Shown here one piece after another: positions 26,501 through 38,500 of a stretch of DNA of 64,000 nt. Made by a program: the position numbers and the translations under genes. The stretch's first letter is position 1. Each line of letters begins with the position of its first letter. The DNA lies in the NCBI GenBank assembly GCA_004794785.1, contig SJOL01004855.1, positions 1-64,000 on the forward strand, in the 5' to 3' direction. Source of the stretch: Opisthorchis felineus. Its lineage: Eukaryota > Platyhelminthes > Trematoda > Opisthorchiida > Opisthorchiidae. Below the pieces are notes generated by a model. It had not been told where the DNA came from. It saw nothing but the letters and a program-made list of their open reading frames with translations, and ran no database searches.

Positions 26501-29500
26501 GTGCCCAATTCAGAGTGACGAGAGTAGAGAGGTGGCCAACCCTTGAGCTGGTAGAGGAGTATGAAAGAGATTGCGGAAAACGTGTGTGATGTCGGTGGGA
26601 ATCGTTTTCCAGGATGGGGACTACGTTGGAGACGATGCAAGTTATGGCTGCCAATCAATGTCAGTGGCGTTTGAGTTGCCAGATTCTATCCCGATCGCCT
26701 GGATGAGTAACAGGAAGTTTGGGCTTTCAAAAAAATCATGGTTGTATGGAAGCCAACCATCAGTGCTGAACACTGAAGTCATACCGTCGATGATGATGAT
26801 GACAGAGTTTAGCAAAATCGGGAGGGTAATGCTTGTGCCTAAGGAGCCCCAAATAGGAAGAAACCGGTCCTGGGTTGTCGAATGTGCTTCAGCAACCTTA
26901 CGAGTAGTGCCTAGTCAGGAAACGATAAAAATTTTCCATAATATGTCACACTTAAGTTTACTCTGCTGAAAATATTCATTTTTTTCTCACAGTGACATAT
27001 CACCATGGCGGACCACCACCAACCTCATCGTATTATTCATGTGAGTCCGAACTCCTAATTCTTCTTTACGAAATTCTCTCTAAGTAAATCGATCACGCGA
27101 GTTTTTCGCTTGGCTCAAGTTGAAATTTTTGGTCCGATTGAGGTGTATATGAAACCTGATTACACATAAACCAATAAAAGATTTCTCCATATCCCAGAAA
27201 TTTACGGAATCAGCGCTAATTCAATAGTAGTTTACCACGTGATTTGTGTGTTTGTGGAGCAAACGAGTCACGTGATCTAGTGAGTGGTCGCTGCATACCT
27301 AGCACGAGCCAAAAGTTCTGTTGGGACAATTCCGGACAAATTACACTGAAAATCGTGGAGAATGTGAAAAGTAGTTTTGGTCTGTCCGAATTATCAACAT
27401 ATCCTCAGGGGAGATTCCACTTGTGCGGATCCGTTAGGTCATATGGGCTGGACAGATGTTCACGAAGAAAGGTTTACATAAATCTTCCCAAGTATTCTGC
27501 ATTCTAGTGAAATGCTTTTCAAATATCATGCCAAAACGGAATTGTGCGCATGTTGTTTGTTTGAAAATTCCAGCTGCTCAAAATGCGTATCAATGTAAGT
27601 TGCATGTTTATGGCAGAACATTGGACTGTAATATCAACCTTAGCTCTGAATATAACTTGACCTCGTGATAATTCCCCCATTCACTTGCTCACTTCGCCTG
27701 TGTACTTTTAACCCCCACTTGTTTTGCTCATTTGTACCTGCCACTCACTTTGCCGAAAAAGCGGTCCCGTCCGCCACTTGTTTATTATCATGTGTCTGAG
27801 TGAATTTGCGCAGCTGACCTACCTACCCATGCGCGTTCGTGTCCCGTTTGCTGAGCCTGGCTCGACTTGTTTTCCCATGAGTTCCGTGTGATCGCACCGC
27901 CAATGAGAATCACGAGACCGTCGTCGGAAAGGATGACCGCAACCCACACTACTGAGCCAACATTCCGCTCGCCGTTGTTTGGTGTGCGGACGTTGACACT
28001 GCACTGTGCCGGTCAGTTTAGAGTAGCAGAAGTAGAGAGGTGACCAACCGTTGACCTGCAAGAGGGGTATGAAGGACATTACGAAACGTATGAGTGCTGT
28101 CGTTGCTACTCGCCTTCCAGGATGGGGGCCGCGTGATCCTCACTGCGCCTAGTTGGAGACGCTGCAAGATATGACTGCCAACCGAAGTCAGTGACGATCT
28201 TGTTGTCAGTTTCTATCCAGATTGCCTGAATGAGTGTCTGGATGTGTAGGCACCTCGGAATGATTGTAGTACGCTGGCACTAAGTCACTTCCCCGTCCAC
28301 CTTTATCCTTTTCTTCACAATAAGGCTTTCAAATAAATCATATTTGTAAGGCAGCGAACCATCGGTGTTGAACACTGATATCATTGACAGATAGGTTGAC
28401 AGATCAAACACATCTTTAAGTAGCTTATTGTGAACAGTGATCACTCCGAAACCTGGACCGGTTGTCGACTTCTTAAATTAGTTGGTTAATTTGATTTCGA
28501 ATGTCTCATCACCAATCAGAGTGAACTCATCAGTGCACCGTGTGGATGCAGCGCGCACATGGGTTGATACAGTGTCTACGCACCGAGATTGACTGACCAA
28601 TCATTGACCATTCGGATGAGTCTTCCTATTGGCCAAAAAACTATTCATGTTCTCACTACAGCGAGGGGCGATCGTCAGCACCTTCGCCGCCACCTCCACT
28701 ACCACCACCGCCAACCTCATCGTATTATTCATGAGAGTCCGAACTCCTAAGTCTTCTCTGCACACAGCATTCAACAAATAAATTATGCCACTAAAGAAGA
28801 TGGTGATGATGATTTGATCTAACTGCTTCAGCTCACAACATTATCCCGTAACCTCAGCGGTTGTGAGCTAGGGAGTGTCATGCTTTCAGTCAATTGGAAA
28901 ATGTTTGGGACCGATTGGGTAGTCATCGTTTCAGAGAGGTTTGGTAAACAATCGGTAGATTTTTTGCTAGGCAACGTTTCGCTTTTGACACAAAAGCTTC
29001 GTCAGTCCAACTGAGTAAGTAAGCAGGTTGATCTGGTTTTAAGGCAGTCAGGGAACCAATCCGCAGTATTTCTTATGCCTATGCGACTTGCTCAGTGCTG
29101 GGTGTCGGTCTGATGTTCCTGTTTGATGGTTAGTGAGGATGAGTAACATTTACGATAGATTGGTTAGGTGGGATTGTCTTAATGTTGAAACCGGATTTTG
29201 CGGCCCTACTTTTTCGGTCTAGGACATCTTGATGGAATATTCCTCTTGAGGATCGTTCACAGATTTTGTTCGCCTCGTGTCATCTCGGCTGATCTAAGGA
29301 CAAGCTTGCCAGTTCCACGCCCTCTATTCTATTCACGCTGGGATGCTTGGCGGTTTCCACCGCCTCGGCCACCAGTCGCTGTGGTGTGAATCTTAGTCCC
29401 CGACTCAGAATGCCCACATTCTCCAAATCTATCCAGTGCATGCTCTGCCACTGCCGAATCTTGGCTATCGCATGATATTCACCTACGTTCCTCGGTGGTC

Positions 29501-32500
29501 TGTTAATGTATCGCTTATGCTCACGATTCTGGTGTGCAATTTCCTGGCTGTCTGACCTATATAAACCCTCGTACAGTCGCTACATTTTATGTTGTATACA
29601 CAGTTCCTAGTCCTATCAACCGGATCTTTTCCAGATAAGCCCCGCCAAAAAATTAACCCCAGCCACTCAAAAAAGATTAGAAAAAAAGAGGATATGAAAT
29701 TTGTACTTTTAGTTTTTATTGAAGAGGGTGAAATTTGCATGAAAAGGTCCGTTTTTCGGTACCTTCGCCTCCAAACAAACTCACACAAGTAGCTGTTCAC
29801 TAAAGATCGGTGTGTGCCGCATTGGCGTTTATTCTGCATCTTGTAGACAGGCCAAAGAGATTCGATGGTTTGCAAAAAACGTATTGCCGTCTCCTTGTCA
29901 TGAACGAGAGTTGAAAGCGTCAGAAGTTTCATTTAAGGTTTTACGTCCGAACGGAGAAAATGTTTGCACAAAATGAGCCTAGATGTGGATAAGGAATTGT
30001 TTTCATCAAAAATAGGTCTAGGTTGTGTGCGTACATTAAATTGGAGCTGGCAAAAAGTGGCGGGGATTAACTTTTCGCGCATGCACTTTTTACACTAGTG
30101 GCGGGGCTTATCTGGAAAAGATCCGACGATCCTTCAACTGCACCTAAACCGAGCGTAAAGTCTTTCCTTTCTGGAATGCTAGTCTAATGTTGGCCGTATT
30201 CAGTACCCTTCTGATGACTTCAGATGTCTCTGTTTTGTATGGAATGACTATTGCTCCGATCCACTCCTTTATTGGGCCTTGGTGTTGGCGCCGATACCCC
30301 TCTTAGTTGCCGCCTAATTAAACCCACTGGGTATCCGCTATCTTGAAGTCATTTTTTACCTCAGGTTGTGCTGCTCTTCGGTCGACCTCCTCTGTGCACA
30401 GTGCCCTTACTCTCCTAAACATCTTTGAGACCATGCTAGTGTATACTCCCTTTTGTTGTGCTGGGTCATCTCGTGTCATCTCGGCTGATTTGAAACCGCT
30501 CTCCACGCGCTTGTCAGTTCTACGCCCTCTATTCCATTCACGCTTCTGACCGAATTGACTCCCCAGAGAAAGGTTGCCCAGCAAAAAATCAACAAATTGT
30601 CTATCAGAACACTGTAAAAATATGTTATGATGTTATGGTGCCAATAGTGATCAAAATGTGAGGAAAATACGGATGTTGAAAACTTAGACCAGAATCATAG
30701 ATATCAGTAAAAGCTAACTAAGGAACTACTTGGGGTCTTGTGTCCACAAGCTTTGTCGAAAATATTTTTACCAGTTATAGAATTAGTGGATGGTTGCGGG
30801 ATTTGTAGAATTCGCGTTCACATTAATCTCGTTCGCACAGTCCTCCTCTTCCTCTTATCGTTCTGCCGTAATTGTTCACGTGAGCTTACACCAGAGAGAC
30901 CCAGTGGACTCGAGGTTCACTTCTACAACAGAGCTACTCAGCAACGTCTATCGTTGGTCGTACGTCTGGCGAGCGTGTTCACGCTATTCCACGAGTGTGC
31001 GCTGGACGCACCTGAAGTATTGCGCGTGAACACGTAATGGTGTGTTCACGGTCGATCCATGTGATGAAACTCGCATCCAGTGCTTCTCTCACCTGTATGG
31101 CTTGAACTCACCGGAGTTATTGCACCAGGACAGAAAGAGGACTGTTCAAATGAGACTAACGTGAATTTCAATTGCACGCATCCCGCAACAACCACCACAA
31201 ATAGCTCATCACAATCACCAGGCTTATCAGAATGCCAGGATGTTTCGAACACTTGTCTGCAAATGAAAGGTCAGCATCCATATTTTACGTTTCTTTGAAT
31301 TACTACTGAGATGAGGACTGGATAACTCATTTGCTGCAGCAGAAACACATCAGTCCGTATCTTGGGGCCTTAAATGATGTTTGTGAATAGATCCTTCGTG
31401 GAACAAACTAAGATGCAATTCGCTATTTTGTCCACCTAATTTAGCACAACAAGAGCGAAGCTACCGCGGAATTGAGCGTAAGTTTTCTATTAGTATATCG
31501 AAACAAAATCATTTTTGACATTCAGCCATAAGGATATTGACCAACCCGTGTGTTTCATCCATGTGAACAATTGGGACCGTTGTGTGAGATCTAGCAGCCG
31601 ATTCCGTCATAACCGAATGCGAGTTCCTAAAAGTGCAATTTGTTCTAAGTCCAACTGGGACAGTTTCTCGTGTGTCGCATGACCGATTCATCCATTCATG
31701 AAATCCAATCAGGTCAAACCGCTGTACCCAACCTAGGGAGTGTGTTTGAGAGAGTATTAATACAAAAGCGCGAATTTCTCTTCAAACACGAACCGTGTGG
31801 GAGCAATGAATCATTTGTCCCCATTCTTCGAATAACTGGCTAGTGGTTCTGTAGCAAGGTGTTCATCAGTGTGACACTTGGAAGTTGAATTGATGCACCT
31901 CAATCGATCGGTGTTCTTGTATTGCCACAACATCGTAACCCCACACCCTGAGAGATTTACACTGCCCTTGGATGCCCACGGCTCACTAACATGTCTACCG
32001 GCGATTGTGTTCTACTGGAATCTCATCTCTGTCTCATCCTTATCGGGGATCAGCAGCAGCACCCCACGACTGTCCTGCGAAAATCCCCAAATCTACTCAT
32101 ACCATCGACAAAATATGGGTCGCTCATGGGAGAAATTATTCTCACTTATCACGAACGAAGCTCCAATTTGATAAGTCCTCAGTGGATAAGCCGGTCAACT
32201 CGTGACCACGTTGTGACCATTTCCTCAATCACATATGAATGGTGCTATGTCCTGTCTAAATACAATTTCATCACTGTGTTGATCAGCTGCTCGTGGCCGG
32301 ACGGCAGGTTGCGAGTTCGAATCCCCCTAGCAATTGGTGAGTTGCGCACTGGTGATTATACCGAAGAAGAATAAAATAACTGTTCGAAGTCAGTTGTTTC
32401 CACCTACCACACAGTCATCTACAGGAGCATAATGAGCACCGTAACTAGGGTCAAACCAGCCCTAAATCGCACATTTCTTCGGCCTTTGCGCTGATACTCG

Positions 32501-35500
32501 CGCAATCCCCTTCCTCCGACCAGCCGTACTATGCGAATTCTGTCTCAACCTGTTCACCAGACATTATCGGTTATCTCCCGAACATACTGACTCTCTTCTG
32601 CGCCGCTATATCTGCAGAGGGTCCCGCGTTTGCAAACGCGGGAGAACAGAATCACAAATTGAGGTGACATCTTTAGTGCAAGTTTGGGTGTCATCCCGAT
32701 TGGTGATGAATCATTTGGAAGCTAATTGCCCAGCTTGGTGATCAGATCAGCGGCCACCTGACCAATCACCCATGAACGCACCCGAGCTACCGATATTCCG
32801 GTACAGCTCACCACATATCCTAAGATGGCCTTGGACCGAAAGTTCAAATGAGGGCTGGACTTTGATACAAGGTGTACTACATCCATACTGCAGCATTCTA
32901 TATCCAAAGCCTTTCCCTAAAGTTATGGTAGATCACCCCATTTGGGGCTGATTCCTCGCGCGGATTTTTTTCGAACCCATTTGACTGTATACTTCTATCC
33001 ATTTGAATCAAAAGAACCGAAGTAATTGAAAAACTCCGTCCAATTCTTCAGATAGTCATTTGGGAAGCTGGTATGGTCCTTAGACTGCGAGTTAGTGGGC
33101 TTGCTTCCACAATGACAAGGCCACGTACACATGTGCCATTGATGACCAGAATGATGGTGGGGAGAACACATTCGCATTCGTGTTGATCGGGTAATTCGAC
33201 TAAGGTTAAGCATGTATGCTTAGTGTCTCCATCCACATTGGCGCATATCCGTTGCTCTTATGAATACAAGCCAAGAGTTGACCGAAACATTAGTTCAATG
33301 ATGTTTTTGATGAGTCTCCGCTTCACCCAGCCAGTATGTACTTCCTACCTATGCTGCCCGTCCACTGGACGTTCCTAATCTATGGTCGAAGCGCGAGTAC
33401 TATGCACCTGCATTGAGATAATGTAGGATGGCTGGCGTGGTTCCTGGTTTTTGTTCACACTGGCTCCACTACTCTCATGTGACTGTCCTGTGTACCATGC
33501 TGGCATACAAGACTGAAAAGCACCCCAGTGGTTTGCTTCACTTAATGGTCGTTAATCGACGGAACACCCATAAATCTAGATTGATCAACATCCTTGCTAT
33601 CCGAGTAATTATTCCGGCTGCTGAAGTTCCTACCCTCTAAGATGTCCTTCATGCTCTTCGAGATATCAATGCTCCAGGTAAATTCCAGTTGGCATTAATG
33701 TTGCGGTATTTCAGTTCTTTTATCTATATGTGCATCTGCACAATCGTTACAGTGCGGTCAGAACGGAATCACGTGACACTACACAACTTGACTGGTAGAC
33801 AGTCGCGCCATATCCTACCCAGTTAAGGATGAATCATTCTGCTGTTCAGCTAGTGTTCACCTACTGGAAGTAAAGTTGCCGTTTTGAATCTCTATCGAGT
33901 CACGTGAGATTCACGCTCCTCATTATTCCGAACAAGGACGAAAAAGCGGTACAGCGATTCTCGGATTTTTCAGCATAGTTTGATTTCGCTTGCTTGTTCT
34001 GTGTTTGTTGTCACTCATGGGTGGCTGTGCACCGCAATCCAATCAGCTCAACTTATTATCTGCTCAATTTACGCATTTTTTCAGAATCTGAGAACGAACC
34101 AATTGGAAAAACTCGCTTTTGTAAGTGAGATCCCTCAGTGATTGCTTGGAACACATGACTGAATCCAGTTGGACTTCTGACTACATCAAACTTTGAGATC
34201 AAACAGGGAATTCTCACTCCAAGACATACCACTCCTTAGACTCTCAATTTTAATTTGGAAGCGCTTCACTAAGCCTTGTCGCCCTTCGCCACTTGAATGG
34301 CTTTTACATGTGTGTTTCTATTGAAGCTATATTTCGTTTCGGTGAAAGAACACAAAGGGAACCGTTCAAGGGTATAGGGATTCATTAGCTGTGTACAAAC
34401 GGCTCGGTCATACTACCCTTCTGCCAACCCTCTCAGGAGACGACGTACCTACCATTTGAATTGGCGATTTTTCCCCTAACTCGTTGTGGAATTTTTCAGA
34501 CAAGTTGACGGATGTGAATAGTCTCTGACGTTATACTTTACCAATTATCGCTTCTCACGGGGAAGTTTTTGAGTTAACTGCAAAGCTGTTTTTTTAACCT
34601 CATAAATGTCCACACAACTGTGCTTTTATCATTTTCCTGCTCTTTACTTTTTCCAGTTAATGCGGAACACAATAGATGTAAGTTTTAGTTCTTAGGCTCT
34701 ACTCCGTGTTGGTGCTAACAACTTATCTGAAGGTGAGTAGCTTGGGTAGGCAACCAAACTCAGCGAGTACATATGACGCTTTGAGTGTTAAGAAAGATTT
34801 GTGCCTCGTGAAAATATCGGAAACACCTCTGGTTCAAATACTTAATGTCACATAGGGTATTCCATGACCGTTTGCTCTCTGGATGTATCAGATGTGAACT
34901 CCTCATTTGCTGAAATCCGAAAGTAGCGGAAAAACGTTTTAACTGCACCTGTCCGACTATTAACAACACCGGATGGACTGTCGAGTCTCGATCTCTTCTA
35001 GTCAATATACACCTATTGCCTATGAAAACAAAAGGAAGCAATGGGTAGAAATGAAACAATGATAGACGGAGTCTGTGAAAATTGTGATCAATTAAATGAG
35101 TGTGCAGTGGTCACGTGAGAAAACCATAAAAGCCTCAGTGCATGTGTATACGCCTACTAAGTACACAAACATAGGTTATCTGAGCAAATGCAATGGCACC
35201 CCTCGAGCTCTATTGACCAGAATAAGAGACTGCGAAAATATTGACGATCGTGAACTCGTGTTCTGATTTGGAAGAGGAATCCATCATGTGAGTGAAACCA
35301 CAAACAATGCCAAGCAGCAAGTGTCGCAAAACTTTCTGCTTGGCTAAATTTAGCCCGGATATCAATCAAGATTTATCATAACTCAGAAAATACTTGGAAA
35401 GTCCAAATTCAGCAAGTGAAATTCCCGAAAATCGAACTGCCTGTGATTGGTATTTTTAGAACCCGTCCACAGATGTGTGTTGGTTTGCATCGACATAGTA

Positions 35501-38500
35501 TTCGACTGCATAGTCTCAACAGTTGATATGTTCAGTGATTCGATACATCTAGTGGTATGGACCGTGGCAGTCTTTCTCCCAAAATCCTTCGAAATATGCC
35601 CTGTACTCTGATGCCATAATGGGGAGCTAAACCAAATGATCGAATGCGCAAGTGTTTTGTGTGAAAGTTGTCCATCTTGCAGCATTCTGATCGAAAACGT
35701 AGGACCCCCATTGATGGGCACTAGTAATCTCCACGCCCTGTGTAGAAGACAGCTGATCAAGAACGTGCTCCCGTTCCCCACCATATGTGAAAGTCCATTC
35801 CCGTAATTATAATCCCCTGATCCGAGGAACTGAAACTCTCTTGTTTTAATGAACTATTTTTATAACTTTTACCGATTTTGGTCGGACATTGTGTTTTTGT
35901 GGTCACTCGCTGTCGGCATCTGTTGTCTTGTGACGATATCGATTTTAAGGCGAGGTGAACTGCGATTTATCCTCAGGCTGGTATTTGTGCCGCCCTATTT
36001 TGTATCTTCTATGGTATCCGCAAGAGAGAAACTGTTGAGGTTTGTTGAATATGTGTATTATTATCCTTGCAATAGTACCGTGATTCCAGAAATCGGGTTT
36101 CTTGGTCCGTTTTTGTGGATTGGCACGCGTCACTCAAGTTCAGAAGGCAGATAACCGTAACACCCTGTGCACATGATTACCCAAAATATGACAACTGTGG
36201 GACCAAAAAGAGTGACGTTTAGACAGACTCCACTTGTTAGCGAATGGGAAATTCTGAACAAGGACTTTCATGTTGCTGTACGGATAGTAGCTCAAATTGA
36301 GCTACTTTCTTAACAAAAGATAAAACAACTACTTTTACCAACAAAAATATCATTTTCAAGGCCAGCGTTCACTGCTTCGTTTCGTTCCACAGGTGGTTTC
36401 GGCGCTCACACCAGTCTGAAACATGTAAAGTTTTTTCTCCCGCTCCCTCGCAAATTTATTTCTAAAGGTGGACCGTGAAATTTATCGGTAGTTAAATGCC
36501 TTTTAAAGAACTTTAAAGGGCCAGGGCGACTGATCCTACTCCATGAAATTTTACGTCTTACGGATAGCGATTATCCTCGTTACTAAAATTAGCTACACTG
36601 GACACAAAAGGTACTACAACTCTGCATTTAATTGTTTCGGTAGTCCGAACCAACCTACGACCGTGATCGGCTCGTGCTCGTAAAATTGAACTGGACTAGC
36701 GAAATACATTCATTTTGACGGGAGACTAACCTGGAACCCAGCCGAATCTCACGTTTATGATGTTTTCAAGCAACTGCATTTGCTGCACCCGGCAGCCTCA
36801 TGTTTCAGTTGGTACGACATTCGAGATATCACGATACATGTATAGACTTAATACACTACTCGCAAGGTTGCTAAAGACTCTTCGACAACCCACGACCATT
36901 TTCGCCCTTCTTGGGGCTCATCAGATAGGCGCAGTCCCCGAGTTTCTGTCAACCTGGACAAGAATCAGAACTGCTAGTGAGCATCTCGTGTTTCCGTTTT
37001 TTTTCTATTGGTTTGCATCGAGGCTTGACTTAGTACTGAGATTCAATATACATGAATGCGTCATTCCGAAGTGGATCCCACACAGCAGTCGTACCAATAA
37101 AATAGTTCTGTTGAGTCTTACAGAGTCCATCAGTTCCATACAAATATACGCGAGCTCAAGTGACCCAACAACCTTTTCACATTGGCAATGTTTTGGAATA
37201 TAGGTAGCTCGGGTGCGCTGCTTGGTTGTTGGTCTGTTCGCCGAGCTTGGCAGTTGGATTGCAAACGTTTCATCACCAATCGAGGTGACATCATCAGTGC
37301 GGGGTTGAGTGGGTGAATTCCTCCTCTTCTGCCTGTGCTTATATGGCTTCTAAACAGCATCTGGCAGCTCTGAAGGCGGTCTTCGCGTAGTTTGATTGGT
37401 TCCCTGTGAATCTGGGTTGGTCTTCATCTCTTGTGTTTGGTTGGTTCGTTGGGCGCATTCAATTCGACAGTTCTGTCCTATGTGGCTCAGAGTCCCGTGA
37501 CTGTGTAGTTCTTTTGCTCGTAACGGTTGATAGACTGGGTCNATCAAACTACGCGAAGACCACCTTCAGAGCTGCCAGATGCTGTTTAGAAGCCATATAA
37601 GCACAGGCAGAAGAGGAGGAATTCACCCACTCAACCCCGCACTGATGATGTCACCTCGATTGGTGATGAAACGTTTGCAATCCAACTGCCAAGCTCGGCG
37701 AACAGACCAACAACCAATCCTTTTCACATCTCTGTCTATTGTCATCCCCGCTCCTGGTGAGCTGTCGCATCTGGGCGTATGGGTTTGGGCGGTATGCGGT
37801 GGGCGCGTTGGCCGCGGATTAATTAGCGCAGCCGGCTGACTTTCATTGTGTATTGTCTCGACTTCAACTCACACAGACTGAAACTCACAGGCGCACTGAA
37901 TATTCATCAAGTTGCGTTGGATTGTTGATCCATCCGTTGTATCGATTTTTTCAACGCCTTTTCGTCGACAATATTTGCTCACTATACGTGCCAGCGGATC
38001 ACTCTTATCTTCACAACCAGACTAGTTGCTTTTTTCAGACCAAAAGAAAATACCAAGGCATTGTGTTTCATGTACCAATTATATAGGGTGGTAATAAATG
38101 ATGTTTGAATATTCATTTTTTCGTTGCTTTTCAGGGTCAACAGTACATTATTATGGTAAGGTTTATAAATGGTGTATCTTAGTTACCAAGTGGTGGTTAA
38201 AAGATTACTCGGTGATTTCTCTCACATGGGTAACGTAGCTTCCACTCAAAGTTGTTTGAGCCAACCACCACACCCTTACCTGATGAATCTTGAAGGGTCT
38301 TAAAGCTGGAGGGCTGCTTGTTAGGCTTGATGTTTTGTCCCATCAGCGTCACCATTCGTATGATCCGAAGTTTGTGAAAAACGAAACCTCTGGCCTGTTG
38401 ACAATGTATTTGGCATCGCACCAAAATATAACCTAATTAAACTGAGTGTGAACACACTAAGTAAAAGTCGGCTCTCGGACTGAGTTGCTCTTGATGACTA

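Larger units (their letters stand above)
28930..30600 (-). mobile_element. Penelope-like element relic (RT C-terminus, GIY-YIG nuclease, terminal ribozyme)
   Basis: On the minus strand, 30584-30318 reads [17 protein letters not shown] then [19 protein letters not shown], the C-terminal part of a Penelope-type reverse transcriptase. After a small insertion (29627-30119) it resumes at about 29626 with [19 protein letters not shown] and [15 protein letters not shown], the GIY-YIG endonuclease with its CxxC. Past a stop it continues with [12 protein letters not shown] and [17 protein letters not shown] (about 29440-29300). The 3' terminal region carries a hammerhead-like motif at 28965-29010. In-frame stops and the insertion make it non-functional. 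Confidence 0.85.

Noticed and set aside
26571..26969. 132-residue frame
   Set aside because: It lies across the LINE 3' end and beyond, in a frame unrelated to the element's protein.
33653..33667. 15-nt segment between tcttcgag and gtaaat
   Set aside because: The acceptor is weak and the donor mediocre; too little information to include despite the right phase.
34701..34737. 37-nt exon-like segment (ttcttag to gtgagtag)
   Set aside because: It is not a multiple of three, and the intron before it would be only about 20 bases.
36393..36424. 32-nt segment with good acceptor and gtaaag donor
   Set aside because: It is open in phase 1, but its length would break the frame into the CAP exon; it cannot join the VAL series.
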